From contig NC_054390.1 of NCBI RefSeq assembly GCF_001625195.1, forward strand, positions 3,372,027 to 3,436,026: a stretch of DNA of 64,000 bases, read 5' to 3'. Positions 1 through 11,959 of the stretch are shown in pieces. The notes below the pieces were generated by a model. It saw only the letters and a list, made by a program, of their open reading frames with translations, made no database searches and was not told the origin of the DNA. Positions within the stretch are counted from its first letter, which is position 1, and every line of letters starts with the position of its first letter. The DNA comes from Drechmeria coniospora. Lineage: Eukaryota; Ascomycota; Sordariomycetes; Hypocreales; Ophiocordycipitaceae. The translations under genes were made by a program, and so were the position numbers.

Positions 1-2436
1 CCTGCCCGCGCGAATCCATGCCCTCGCCCCTAGCTGCGCTTCCGCCCTCGTCGACGCTCCGACGAAGCCCCGACGAGACCTTGCTCGACCGACCGACCAA
101 GGGATGCGGCCTAGCCTGATTGGTCATCGCCTGCGGCCTTCCAGCGGCGCCGCCATTTCTCCAATGGACCTTTTCGCGACGCACGCGGCCTGCTGCCCCC
201 CGACAAGCCTACGGTAGCCGTGCTCCTCCCGCCGCGCAGCTGCCCCCCCCCGGCGAGCGCTGACGGCACCACCGCGACGCTGTGCTGTGCTCGTCTCGCC
301 CTGTTCGGCGGCGGCAGGCAGCAGGTGCGCACTCGCCTGTGAAATTTGATTTCTGATTCAGCAGGGTCTGCCCGACGGACTAGCGACTTCCTTTCTTCCC
401 TCCACCCACCCGATCGATCCATCCATGGTCGGTACATTGCTTGCTGCCGTCCGTCGTGCTGCGTGGCCGGCACATGAAGGATGATAGACCTGCACCCACC
501 TACCAGCGCCGTCGGCGGTGCGCCTTCGGTGGTGCGCCGTGCGTGTAATTAGGCCTACTTTGGTGCATCGTGTACGCCAAGTAGGTGTGCTTCGCTTTGG
601 CGACGACCGAGTGCGGACGGAGCGGGCTGGTGCCGTGGCATGGCGACCAGACGAGGCTCGCGCCCCTTCCCTTCCCTCTGGCTCTGGCGACGGCCACCAG
701 CCACAAGTCGGTGGGAAATAGGCTCGTCGGGCGGCGATTGGTTTGCTATTTTTACAGCGTGCGCCAAGCACGTCGGCCTGTGCTCCGTACCGCAAGTGTC
801 CTGGTGCACCGACAGTACAGCCATTACTTACTGCGACCAAGTACTGCTAGGTACGGAGGGTACACTGCATTGCTGTGCATGCAAGTGCGTAGGTACTTCA
901 GTAATGCTAGTACCGTGCCGAGCACGCCCACGACTGCGAGCACCGTAACTTGCAAGGAACCCCGTACAGTGCGTCGACGTCTGCTGGGACCGCCTGTTGG
1001 TCTGCGGCCGGCCAGGTGCATGCAAGTACGTACCCCCATCTGCGGTGCAGGCACTCGTGCGTGTGCTCTGTGTGCATGTTCGAGTACAGTGTTATTCATC
1101 AAGCACGCTGTCCTTGCCGAGGTGCCAGCCCTGCCCGCCTCGTGACGCATGGGTCAGGGCCGTTGGAGACGGTGGGGATGTGGAGGGGATGCGCTGGTCT
1201 CGGGCGCCGACTCGGCCACTCGTGGCGGGGGTTGCGCTGCCTGCCAACGAGTGGTCGTCGTCGTCGTCGCGCAAGTACTGTACTTGCTTGCTGTACTCCG
1301 TACTGTACTTGCTTGCTGTACTCCGTACTCCGTACTTGCCCACGACTTGACTGGCCTTGCGCCGTGCTGCGGACGCCGCTGCATGACGGACTGCCCAGCT
1401 GTCTCGTACCGTCCCCGGCCTGTCCGTGGACAGCATGGAGCACGTGTGCGCCTAGTCGCGGGTAGCTTGAATGATTCAGGAAACGAACCATCGCCAGAGG
1501 ACCTTGACAGTTCGACAGGCCTGCATGAGCGGTGCCCTCGCCTGCTGCCATGCTTTGCGTGCCGGTTGCGTGGTCGTGCATTGCGTCGTTGCAGGTCAGG
1601 TGGTTTCACGAGGTGCGGAACCTCTCATGCCTACGGGTACTCCGTCCGCACCGGCCCATCAAACGCCGTACGAGGTGCGCCGTTTGTCGTCCACTGCGCC
1701 GTGCTGGCTGACCGTGTGCTCCTGTTCATGTGCGGTGCTGTGCTAGGCGTGCGCCATCGTCGGCGCGGCCGCCTCTGTCCGTCCCCTGCTCGGCACTCTG
1801 CACTGTGCGTCGTGCCACCGCAAGTTTGGCCAAGGCGCCCGCCAGAACCGCCGGACCGATCTGTCCGAGGCGCTTGGCGAGAGCCCAAAGCAGCCCTGCA
1901 CGGCGCACTTGCATGCTCGCGTAGGTACCTAGGTACTGTGAGTAGGCACCCGGTGGTGTCTAGGTACCCGCCTGTGCACATGGCTAGGTGTCGAGGTCCA
2001 GGTAGGTGTAGGTACCGATCTGGCCCGCTGGTGCGAGCAGGTATTATCGCGAGCAGGTATCATGGCGAGCAGGTATCATGGCGAGCAGTATCATGGCGAG
2101 CAGGTACCGCCGTGACCATGTGCGGCACCGTACGAGCACGCGTGCTCCGTACAGTGTCCAGTGTCGTGTGCTTGTACATGGGACGTGCTCGCGGAAACGA
2201 GTGCTGGTACGTACATTCTAGCAGTCCGCACCACCAACCCACCTCGTTCATTCACTGATGGGACCGATGCATGGGGTGCGTGGGAGCCTGTCCAGGACGC
2301 TCCTGCCGTCTTCCCGGGGCAGTTCTCGCTGGCACCTGCCCGCGACTAGGTTCCAGGGGTGTCCGGACCGCCCCTCCCCCCCCCCCCCCCCTGGCCCTTC
2401 CCCTAACCCTACTTGCGGAGTCGCTTCCTCGTTGCA
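1..2436. other. Non-coding DNA, no supported gene
   Basis: Several long open frames cross this stretch on both strands. All have skewed Cys/Arg/Val-rich translations and overlap one another in different frames, so none is supported. From about 830 to 1340 and 1920 to 2220 the DNA is rich in GTAC, TACTCCGTAC and GCAAGTAC words, including a short direct repeat of TACTTGCTTGCTGTACTCCG near 1275-1330. Four AGCAGGTATCATGGCG-like units occur at about 2037-2100. I see no RNA gene. Confidence 0.6.
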
Positions 2437-2600
2437 GATGTAGAGGTACAGGTACAGGTAGAGGTACAGGTACAGGTGCAGGTACAGGTACTGGTGCAGG
2501 TACAGGTACAGGCACAGGTAGAGGTACTGGTGCAGGTACTGGTACAGGTGCAGGCACAGGTACAGGTGCAGGTACAGGTACAGGCACAGGTGCGCTGCTT
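2437..2600 (+). repeat. GTACAG-type hexanucleotide minisatellite
   Basis: A tandem array of six-base units (GTACAG, with GAGGTA, TGCAGG and CTGGTG variants) runs for about 160 bp. It is open in several frames, which explains the Val-Gln or Gly-Thr repeats predicted there, but those are translation artefacts of a simple repeat. Confidence 0.85.
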
Positions 2601-3973
2601 CTCTGGGTACCGCTAGCCCGCCAAGTGGCGACGGGCACAGTGGCGAGCACGCAGCCACCCTGCCCGGCCTGGTCGCCCGCCGCCGTCGCCGCCGGGTGGG
2701 TGCTGGGTGGGTGGATGGATGATGGGTGGATGGATGATGGATGGAGAGCCATCGAGGTGGAGGGGGATGGCCTGCCCTCATCCTGCCGGGCCAGCCATAG
2801 CGGCTGGCTGCCTTGCTCGGCCTGCCATTGTCCAACGGACCGCTGTGACGGTGGTATATGGTATATGTGCCATGGATGCCATGCTGCCACGCACACCTCT
2901 CGCCGACCCTGGGCGTGTGCCATCCATCCATCCCAATCCATCCCATCCATCCCATCCATCCATCTTCCATCCTTCCGCACTCGTGAGCTGTTATTTATTT
3001 CAATCCCCCCATCCCCATCCCCATCCCATCCGAGACCCCCTTCCGCTCTCCCCCGGTCTAGCATCCTCCTCCGTCGTCACCCATCTCGGCTCGACCAAGT
3101 GCACCTCTGCGCACCTCATCCTTCCACCTCCCCCCCCCCCCCCCCCTCCCCCTACCCTCGCTCGTGGGAAGTCCTCGTCGACTCCCGTCATTCGCTTTCA
3201 TCACGTCGTCCTGCTGCCGCTCCGGAACCCGCATCGTCCCGCCTCCCCGCCCTCCATCTCGCCTTCGCCATCGCCATCGCCATCGCCTTCGCCTTCGCTA
3301 CCCGTCCTCGTCTCTCTCATCCGAGGCCACGCTGCCGGATATCGCATCGGACGCCCGCGCCGACCTCGCCGCTGGAGGAAGAGAAGAAGAAGAGGAAAAA
3401 GAAAAAGAAGCCGGAAGTGGTGCATCTACGACCGTCCCTCGCCGTCGAGAACCCGACCTGACGCCGAAAACCCCTCGCCTACCCAACCAACACGACGCTA
3501 CCTCGAAGCTAGAGCCCACCAGGCATGCATCGGCCGCTCGTGCTGTGATTAATGTAATAAATATCCCACGGCAACGACCAACCCACGCTCGCTTTCCCGA
3601 CTCGCCTCCACCACCACCACCATCTCCGTCTCCCGCTCTCGCTCCCGCATCGCCCGCCGCGTCCTCCTCCGCAACCGAGGCATGCTTTAGAGGATCCAAG
3701 CCCTCCTCCCCCGCCCCCCTCAGCCGCCCTCCCCGAGCACCTCGAAACATCACCATCGCCGCAGAGCCCCGGCGGAAGAGGCATTCGAATCGAGCGTTTC
3801 CGCTGAACCGACCCGTCCGCCGCATCTGCTGAGCCCCCCGCCGTTCGCTCCTTTCGCCTGCTCTTCTTGTACGCTCAACCGTCGAACCGCCACCCTGCCG
3901 TCGCCGTCCAGGCTGACCCTCGCTCGTCCAGGTCGCTCGCTTCGCGCCTTCGTTCCTCTTTTTGCTCTTCAAA
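2601..3973 (+). other. Non-coding; CT-rich leader of the downstream regulator
   Basis: This stretch holds ATGG/CCAT tetranucleotide runs (about 2715-2740 and 2918-2975), C homopolymers (around 3128-3146) and, from about 3000 on, strongly pyrimidine-rich DNA ending at the ATG at 3974. Long CT-rich 5' leaders are common before fungal regulatory genes, so a promoter plus 5' UTR is the likely role. The transcription start cannot be placed from sequence. Confidence 0.5.
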
Positions 3974-6244
3974 ATGGCCGGTCCCGGTGGTGGTCCCCCT
4001 CGTCGCAGGTAAGCTTCGACGCCGCCGAGCATCTCCTGACTTGACCGCCTCGTCTGACGGATGCCCTCGCAGCCACACAAAGTCCCGCAAGGGCTGTGAC
4101 ACCTGGTAATTACCGCTCCCTCTCCGTCGCCCGCAACCCCCGGCATCCCGCTCATCCGTTTGTTTCCCCTTCGCAGCAAGCGCCGCCACATTCGTTGCGA
4201 CGAAAACTTTCCCCAATGGTGAGTGGCCTCGGCCTCCTCTTTTCCTCGCCTCGGTCACCCTTCTGACCTGCCGGCCGTCGGTCCGCCAGCCGCAACTGCA
4301 CCAAGCACAAGATCCGCTGCCCGTACAACGACGTGCAGGTGCCCGACGCCGAGCGTTCCACGACGCCCGACAAGCCCGACCTCATGTGGACGCCGCAGAT
4401 CGAGGCGGCCATCGGCGAGTGGCAGGCCACGGGCGTCTTCCCCTTCCCCTCGCTCGGCGTCTACCCGGCTCCGATGCCGCACATGTACTCGCTCGAGGAT
4501 CTTCGCCTCATCTACCACGTCGCCAGCCTGTACCATCAGCTCGCCGCCATCGACGCCAACAACTTTACCCTGTGGACTCGCCACATCCTCGTGTACGTCG
4601 CTCGTCCCCTCGACTGCCCTCGCACGACGCCGCCCCTATCTCGTGTACCGTGTCACGCCTGACCGAGCGATCCCGTCGCTAACCCCTTTCCTCGCCCCTT
4701 CAGCCTCCTGAGAATCGGCGCCACGACGCCCTACGTCATGCACGCGCTGCTCGCCTTCTCCGCCATGCACATCGCCTTCCTCACCGACTGCCCCCTCGTC
4801 GGCAGCATGGCCTTTGAGCACCGCGGCATCGCCCTCAGCGGCCTGCACGAGGCCATCAACTCCTTCTCGCGCGAAACCTCGGATGCCATCCTCGCCGCGT
4901 CCCTCGTCCTCTCCTGGCAGGCCACAGATTGGTACGTCGTCGAGCCTCATGCCGGCCTCTCGCCGACGGCCGGCTAACAACGTTGCAGGCGCAGCTGGAC
5001 CCAGCTCATGCAGGGAACCTCGACGGTACGTTCATCCCCCCTCCGGCCGGCCGCCACCGTCGACGCGGCCGACGCCTCTACCCCCTCGGGCCCTGACGGG
5101 CTGCCAGGTCATTGACGCCATGGACTCGTGGAAGCACGAGTCGCTCTTTGGCGACTTCATCGCCGAGAGCAGCACCTTCCCGACGGCGCCCTCGTCGCCT
5201 TCGCCCGACCACCGGCCCAGCCAGCCCTCCGAGGAGGATCTCCACGCCTACCAGCGGACCCTCGAGCAGGTCCAAAAGGTCGAGGCCTTTCTCAAGCGCA
5301 GCAAGGAGGACACGACGCAGCTGCAGCATCTCATCGGCTTCCTCAAGGGTGCCCGCAAGATCACGCCCACCCTCTCCATCGCCGGACAGTACGAGCGCCT
5401 GCAACCCCTCCGCACCTGGCTCTTCTGGATGCCCGTCGGCTACCTCCAGAGCCATCAAGGCTCGCCCAACTCGCTCGTCATCATCGCCCACCTCTACACC
5501 GTCGCCATCCTCATGGAGCGCCTCTTCCCCGAGATCGGCGCCGCCTACTTTGGCAGCCTCTCCATCTCGCCCGTCGAGGAAATTGCCCGCCGCCTCATGT
5601 CCTACAGCGTCGCCCGCAGCGACGCCGACAAGGGCGCGCATCATCAGACGCCCCTGGCGCTCATGGAGTTCCCCATCGACACCGTCGCCGAGTTCCGCTC
5701 CCGCATGGGCTGGAACAACCCGGAGCGGACGCCCTCGTTCCCGCAGTTCCACCCACCCAACTTCCCCGTCCCCCACGACGTCGTGGAGCAGCGACAACTC
5801 CCGCACCAGCACCAGCAACAGCAACAGCATCAGCACCAGCACCAGCACCAGCACCAGCTTCAGCACCAGCTTCAGCACCAGCACCAGCACCAGCACCCAA
5901 ACTACGTTCCGTACGGCACCGCCGCCTTCAGCTACGGCGCCGACGCGATGCCCATGCTGAACAGCGCTTCGACCCCGGCGCGAGGACACCAGCCGCTGCC
6001 GCACTTTGCGAGCCCGCAGTACCTTGCCATACCCTCCCCCACATATCGTGGCTCCTACAGCCCGGCCTCGTCGACGATTGAGGGCTCCGTCACCTACAGC
6101 GACGTGGATGACTATGGCTCGACCCTTGACCTGGGTTACACCTCGGCCCCCTGTCCCCCGGGCCAGCCTTTCCTGCTGGGCGAGGCGCAACATCGCAGCT
6201 ACGGCGTCGGGTTCGTGACTCCCCACCAACCCGTGTGGATCTAG
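3974..6244 (+). CDS. Zn2Cys6 (fungal binuclear cluster) transcription factor, UPC2-like family
   Basis: The spliced CDS is join(3974..4008, 4073..4105, 4177..4218, 4290..4592, 4704..4931, 4989..5025, 5108..6244), 604 residues. All junctions are GT..AG and in frame. The first three introns interrupt the DNA-binding domain. Splicing gives the binuclear cluster at residues 20-47 with cysteines 20, 23, 30, 37, 40 and 47, preceded by a basic SHTKSRKG segment. Residues about 60-230 contain the conserved MWTPQIEAAI and LLRIGATTPYVMHALLAFSA blocks seen in a filamentous-fungal family often labelled sterol uptake control protein or C6 finger protein. The rest resembles the fungal transcription-factor middle region. 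A His/Gln tract spans about residues 457-490. The product should be nuclear and bind CGG-type sites; targets are unknown and a sterol role is only inference from the family label. Confidence 0.93.
5797..5900 (+). repeat. CAGCAC/CAGCAA trinucleotide tract coding for a His/Gln run
   Basis: The DNA is almost entirely CAN codons (CAG, CAC, CAA) and encodes an alternating Gln/His stretch of about 34 residues inside the last exon of the zinc-cluster regulator. CAG and CAC alternate, so it is not a pure trinucleotide array, although length variation between isolates is likely. Confidence 0.85.
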
Positions 6245-8541
6245 GCACTGTGATGGCGCCCGAAGAGCACTCGGTACTCGCTCTGCCAAGACGTAATCGA
6301 ATTGACCGTTGCCCGTTCAGGAATCTGCGCCGCGGCCTCGTGAAGCCGCTGTCGACGACGCTCGGCTTCGCCCCTCCCGACGACGCTGCCAATTCTGCCT
6401 CCTCGCGCTCCAGCGCCCCCTCTCCTTATCTTCACCCGGAGTCGCTCGCCATGCTTCCGCTGCCCGAATCCCCCCTGTCGACGAGCAGCCCGCCACGATT
6501 TCCCATCCGCCATCCCCACCAAGCTGCCGCCGTCTCGGGGCGCCATCCCAACTCGCCCCTTGCCCAGATGCCCCTGGTCTCGCACCAAGACTTTGCCCTC
6601 CGGCGAGACCGGAACGGCAGGACGAGTCCGTTTAGGTAGCCCGGCCACGGACCGCGGCGGTTGACCTCGGCGCCGTCGATTCGACCTTGTCGTCTGCGCG
6701 TCGATGCCCGCCGCCGTCGCCGCCACCGCCGCCGCCTCGGGACACGCCATGTGCGGCCCGTGTTGAGCACGCGCGTTGAAGTCGTCTCTCGTTTCGAGCG
6801 ACGAATGTCTTCGTCTGACGAATCCCGCCGGCTCCTTGCCCGATGGCAGGTCCGAGTTGATCTCGGACGATTCGAGAGGAATCATCGAACCTAGAGCATT
6901 GTACAACACGCAACGTTCCCTACGATGATATCTGGAACCTTTCTCGACACTCCTTGACGAAAAGATACCCAATAGCATACATATTAGACACTCATTACGA
7001 CCATGATGACGATTAGATTCACTCCCTATTATCCAGCCACACATGATGGCGGCGGGGCTCCACAACGTGGTGCCGGATGATGATCGCATAGCGAGAGGCC
7101 CAACGTTGCGCTTTGATTTTCACATCTCCATTATTAATTTTCCTCTGCTTATTTTTGATTTTTCCACGGTAATACGAGGTAGTCGTGTCGTGTCGGACGT
7201 TGGCAGCTCGTGCGGGCACCCATCTCGTTTTGTACATGCCTGGCGCTGGACGGGATTGTTTGCGCCGGGAACGACGGTTGCTGGTACTGGTCTGATTTGA
7301 TATTTTTTTGTTGCTCAAACGCATGTAAGCGGAGCGAACCTTTTTGGAACGATTTATTCATTGATAGAATGGATTGGAATCTGACTTTTTGGCAAACCGG
7401 ACTGTAGTCGTTGTTATTTCGACAAGCTTGGCCTTTGGTACTCGCATAATAATATACGTAACTGACAGCACCTCCGTGTCGCATGTGACTAGTTTTACCA
7501 AGGTGAATTATGCATGCCCGGTGTCGTGTTGCACTGGTCTGCGGAAAAGTTTGAAGGTGTTGGACAAGAAATTCACCTGTCATTTGGGCACGAATCAACC
7601 AAGAATCAAACAGAATCGCCGAGGGGTATCCAGGGCTCTCATGCAAGGAACACACAATAATCAAGTTGATATATTGAAAAGATTCGTCCAGGCTTGCATG
7701 CAACAGAAAGGACTGCAAAATTGGTGACCTGCTATTTGGAGTAGGCAAGCCAGCGTCCTGCGTGTCTCCGTTTCCCTCATCACCACCGGCAAGGTCTTTT
7801 GTCACAATGAGCAAGTGGGCGGGCGCATAGATTTTAACATGGCGGGAACATGACCATTCTGCATTGTTCCGAAAGAGACCCGAGGATTCCAGACGCTTCG
7901 AACGCAGAGAATAGACAAGATGCTCTCGCTCATGGACCGGCAGGAAAGAAAAAAGCTTCAACGGCTTGAGCGCCAGTCCATGGCAAGGATTGAACCCGAT
8001 CGTTCTATACCTTGTTTGTCAAGTGAAATAATACCCGCCTCGTTGAGCCTTTGCTCTGCGTGTGAACCATGGTACGAGTTGAACTGTCCCAAAGGTAACG
8101 ATTCATACATGGCCCAAGTTCGAACTGGTGTATTGATATACCATCAGAACCAAAGTCATGTTCGAAGCTTCACAATTTACCTATAAAAGTTATTAAATTA
8201 TTGGCGCCCTGCGAAGGGCCGATGCAACATAGATTTGGCCAGAGGCGGAAGTGGAAGGACGAGGATCCTTGCTCTGCAACTACAACACCCGTCATCTATC
8301 CCCAATACGATTGTTCTGTAGGGCGGCAAGAAAGGCTGGTTCGGAAATAAACTTTTGATGTGGTTCAATCGCAACGTGCTTTGTTCTGGCAGCATCTGTT
8401 GCTACTCTACACGCTTGTCCTGCCTAGCAATAGCAAACTCCCACTGCCAACCGACGAGGAGCCCAGATTAATGGCCACCTGTAAGCACAATCGGCGGCCA
8501 CGTCAAGACTCAACAAGGATCTCGTGTTGCAAATTCTGCCT
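6245..8541. other. Spacer between convergent genes; AT-richer middle
   Basis: The first ~650 bases after the regulator's stop are still GC-rich and probably include its 3' UTR. From about 6900 to 8450 the DNA becomes clearly AT-richer than the genes around it. A 270-codon frame on the minus strand at 7149-7961 is open but has no recognisable domain or coding bias. I see no RNA gene or transposon motif. Confidence 0.5.
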
Positions 8542-9627
8542 TCAAAGGTCATCACCTTCCTGGCCCCGCCTGTACCCTCCCCTTCGCGCCCGCCTCTCCT
8601 CCCTCTCACGCTCGCGGTCCCTCGCTCGCAGCTCCGGCATCGGGTGATGGTAGCTCTTGGTGCCCAGGTCGCCGCTCTCCGCGTTGGACTCGAGAAGGCT
8701 CTCGGTGATGGCGCTCGCGGCACTGCCGGGCTTCTGATAGCTAAAGTCGCGGCGCGCGGACCGGCTCTCGTCGCGAAGGCGACGTGCCTCGGCGCGGATG
8801 CGTTCCGCCTCACGCTCGGCGTTTCGGTCGGCGGTCGAGTAGACCTTCCGAATGGCGGCACCGGCCGGCTTCTTGGTCGGCGTCGTCGTCGGCGTCGTCT
8901 GACGGTTGGAAAGCAGCTCGGACGAGGCCGTCGACTCGGTCGGGTTCGTCGAGCCATCCCAGTGAGAGCCCTCGGATTCCTTGTTCAAGCCGCCAACGCG
9001 GGCAGGTCTCTCGTGGCGGTACTGGCGCAACTCGTCGCGCGCATCCTTTTCTGCCATCTCGTCGATGACACCGGCGTCACCGACGTGCCGCGCCGTCGTG
9101 TTCTTCCCTGCACGCCTCTTGCGCCTCTCCCTCTCCCGCTGGGCACGCTTCTCCTCGCGCTTCTTCCTTGCCGCAATGTCGCTCGCTCCGGCGGTGATGC
9201 CGCTCAATGCCGTGTTCTCGGTCATGACGGTGCCGGCGTCATCGTCGCGCACGTCCTTGTAGACGCTTCCGCCGCCCAGATCGGTCGACTCGGTGGCGCC
9301 CGAGAGCAGGGTGCCGTTGGGACCACGGCGTCGCAGCACCGTCGTCTTGTAGTCATCCCAATCCTTCTCCTGAAAGTGGAAGCCACCGTTCTTGGCCCAG
9401 AAGAAGAACCAGATGCCGGTGATGATGAAGGCGACGCCGATGATGGCGAAGAGGACGAAGAAGCCGACGTTGCTTATGTCGTGCGGGTCGAGGACGCCGC
9501 GGGAGGGGTCTCCGCGGGAGGGGGCTCCACGCCTAAGGAGCCGACGAGCTTCGGCAAGAGGCCCCTCGACGGCCCCTTGGCGTGCTGCCGAGAGGATGAC
9601 GTCGGAGAGGAGGATGGCCGGGGCCAT
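8542..9627 (-). CDS. Single-span membrane protein with charged cytosolic tail (endosomal SPRY-annotated family, tentative)
   Basis: The protein has 361 residues. The ATG at 9627 is chosen because the frame further upstream is Arg/His-rich low-complexity sequence, while the product from this ATG starts MAPAILLSDV. A strong hydrophobic segment at about residues 54-78 (VGFFVLFAI...WFFFWAK) is the only membrane span. After it comes a conserved-looking block, GGFHFQEKDWDDYKTTVLRR, then LSGATESTDLGGGSVYKDV. The tail from about residue 140 is highly charged, with Lys/Arg/Glu-rich helices likely to form coiled coil (KKREEKRAQRERERRKRR). This architecture matches ascomycete proteins often annotated as endosomal SPRY-domain containing, although I cannot see a SPRY domain here. 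The function is unknown. An ~85-bp copy of its last codons lies at 10711-10795. Confidence 0.75.
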   Translation of the reverse strand: MAPAILLSDVILSAARQGAVEGPLAEARRLLRRGAPSRGDPSRGVLDPHDISNVGFFVLFAIIGVAFIITGIWFFFWAKNGGFHFQEKDWDDYKTTVLRRRGPNGTLLSGATESTDLGGGSVYKDVRDDDAGTVMTENTALSGITAGASDIAARKKREEKRAQRERERRKRRAGKNTTARHVGDAGVIDEMAEKDARDELRQYRHERPARVGGLNKESEGSHWDGSTNPTESTASSELLSNRQTTPTTTPTKKPAGAAIRKVYSTADRNAEREAERIRAEARRLRDESRSARRDFSYQKPGSAASAITESLLESNAESGDLGTKSYHHPMPELRARDREREREERRARRGGYRRGQEGDDL

Positions 9628-10710
9628 GGCAGGCAGACGCGGCAGCAGGTGAGCAGATCTGGTCCGTTGTTGTAAATCCGCCTCGCCTCCGTCTCCGTCT
9701 CCGTCTCCGTGTCTCACCCGTCGTCGATGGCGGGGAGAGGAATGGAATGGAATGCGGCCGAGGAAGGCGGTCGGTCGTGGTCGTGTGCCGGCCTTCCAGC
9801 CGAGGACGTGCGGTGGGAGGCCAGGAATGAGGTGGTGAATGTGGCAATGATTGCGGTAGTGATGGCCGGACGATTGATCGGCGACGTTTCTTGCTCTGTC
9901 ACTGATGATCACCCGGCAAGCATGCGGACGATGGTTCCAGCTGGAGCAAGGTCTGCCGTCTGCGTATGTGTGCAGTGAATGAAGCAGATGATGAATATTA
10001 GTGCACAGTGGCCGTAGGTGTGGTTGGATGTTCAGGTACTTCGGTACGTACACTGTTCCCCCAGAAACGGCAGCCGAAAAAGGCTGTGGCTGGAGATTTG
10101 TCGGCGAGGCTGGACGGCTGCAGATACGGCAGAAATCCGGACAAAGAAAGCACTTTGGCTACGGAACCCTTTGCAGGGCAAAAATGACGACGAATACGCG
10201 CAGGACATGGGATAATTATCCGAGTTACTTTATCCGTTCAACAAGACAGTTTCCGCAGGTTTTGAAAAGGTTATTCGTTACTCCGTAGTTGCGTACATCA
10301 GCTCGTGGACTGCGTTCTGCCCGCTGGCCTGCTGGCTGGCTGCCATCTGCGGTGACGCAACAGCAAGTACATGTACTTGCATGCAAGTAAACATTCGGAT
10401 GGTGGGTGGCTAGGCAACCAGCCACAACCGCGTCCCACAGACAGTCTCCACCAACCACATCGATTTGCTTTGCCACATCTGTACTCCGTACTGCATACCT
10501 ACTTAAAGGGGTAGTACGTACTGTTTGAAATGAGACTAGTACCTAGTTGAAAGGTACGGGCGCCACGTACTTGCACCAGGCACAGTACGGAGTGCTTGTA
10601 CTCTGTACTCCTTAAGGTGATTGATAATTAATACTTGTAATTGCATAATTGCAAGTTTGCGAGTTTGACGACTCGGCAACCCAACAGGGCTTTGAAAGGC
10701 CTCATCGCAT
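9628..10710. other. 5' region of the membrane-protein gene and spacer
   Basis: Immediately upstream of the minus-strand start is a repeated CGTCTC/GTCTCC stretch (about 9690-9715) that probably belongs to the 5' leader. From about 10360 to 10620 the spacer turns GTAC-rich with several TACTCCGTA words. No supported open frame is present. Confidence 0.5.
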
Positions 10711-10795
10711 CGGCCACGCAATCATTCAACAAGGATTCCGTGTTGCACATCCAGCCTTCACAGGTCATCGCCTTGCTGACCCCTCCTTTACCCTG
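10711..10795 (-). pseudogene. Truncated copy of the 3' end of the 8542-9627 gene
   Basis: The minus strand here aligns by eye, almost without gaps and at roughly three-quarters identity, with about 8495-8580. Both copies carry a GGGTAMAGG(C/A)GGGG segment, then AAGG(T/C)GATGACCT(T/G)TGAAGGC, then TGCAACACG and ATCCTTGTTGA. In the gene this spans the last codons, ...GQEGDDL and its TGA, plus the 3' flank. The copy in the matching frame reads GQQGDDL followed by TGA, so the stop context is preserved. Nothing similar to the upstream coding region is visible beyond about 10800, so this is a fragment rather than a second gene. Confidence 0.65.
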
Positions 10796-11959
10796 CATGC
10801 TTTCGAGTCCACGCCGCTTCCCCCGCTGTCCAACGCGACAAGAGCAGCATGATGCATGCCGTGAACAATGGGTGTTTGTGCCAATCGACACGCTGCATCC
10901 AAACTAGAAAACCGCATCACGCGTGCATCATCATCAGAGGCAGAAACGTATGGCCCTGCTTCCGACACACTACCGTCAAATAAGATTCCTGCCACGCTGT
11001 GCCATCTACAACGAACAAAGTCCATTTTCCGAATCCTTCCAGTCCACTCCCACTTGCGAGCCAACTTTTCAACCACAAGTGCCAGTCTCATCAAGTCCCA
11101 AACGATAATCCATCCCGTGGAAGGGAGTGAGTGAGTCTATTTGCCCGCCGCAGTCGTAGGTGAAAAAGAGAATGGCATCCCAGTATCCCAGTGCAAAAGA
11201 AATACCGCTCAGGGCACTCGGAGTGCGGGGGCGCGAACCCCCATTGGCCGTACAGTCTAATCCGATAGCCTTGGTGGTGTTTGCGTCGAAATCGAGAGCG
11301 AACGTGTCCTGCCGCGAGCCGAGCGGCAATGCCCTGCCAGTACCGGCACCGACCACTGGGAAACAGCAGGAATGAGCACAACAGGTGCGAGGTGGAACGC
11401 AATAGAAATGCAGAAAATAGAAAGCTTTCACCACGGCATCGATGCCCTCATCGAAGGGGGAGGGGGGGGAGCCAACGATGAGCGGCCCATATTCAGTCAT
11501 AGCTAGGCAATCCAAGTCTTGAACGACTCTGCTGCTCAACTGTACAGTCAACCCTTTGATGGGCATCCCGGCCGTCCGTCTAGGGATGAGATGTGGCAAT
11601 GGACGAGAACCTCCCTACGGACCTCGATTGCGAAATTAAAACTTTTCTGCCACCTGCCGGTTTGACAACGAACCCACGTCAACAACCAGCAGAAGCGCAC
11701 GGGGTTCGGGGAGTGATTTCGAGGACAATGCTCCGAATCTAGCGGGCGATGAAGGGTCAAGCAAGGAAACAAAGGGACAAAAGGACAAGAAACAAGGAAG
11801 AAAAGACGAAATGGGACGGGTGGGGAGGCGTCGTCAACGAGAACAATCAACAAGATGGCGCGCTTTCATTCCATACCGGGCCGTTTCAAGGAAAATTTGC
11901 GTCAAGCGCACGCCGGTCAAAACGATTTCGCTGGCTCCTCATCCATGCCGTGGCCGTCA
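10796..11959. other. Spacer, no supported gene
   Basis: A 176-codon minus-strand frame (11069-11599) has no recognisable domain. The perfect inverted repeat GGGGGCGCGAACCCCC at about 11227-11242 resembles a tRNA T-arm on the minus strand, but the rest of a tRNA cannot be folded around it. The sequence next to the downstream gene's stop probably includes its 3' UTR. Confidence 0.45.

Noticed and set aside
1149..2258. 369-codon plus-strand frame
   Set aside because: It is Cys/Arg/Val-rich, crosses GTAC-rich repeats and overlaps other open frames; no domain. High GC makes long chance frames likely.
2271..3461. 396-codon plus-strand frame with Gly-Thr repeats
   Set aside because: Produced by the GTACAG minisatellite and the CT-rich leader; no coding signature outside the repeat.
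5078..6289. 403-codon minus-strand frame opposite the last exon of the zinc-cluster gene
   Set aside because: Antisense shadow of GC-rich codons; the plus strand has family motifs and consistent splicing.
11227..11243. Possible tRNA T-arm on the minus strand (GGGGG-TTCGCG-CCCCC)
   Set aside because: No D-arm, anticodon arm or matching acceptor strand can be found at the right distances, and the loop is one base short.
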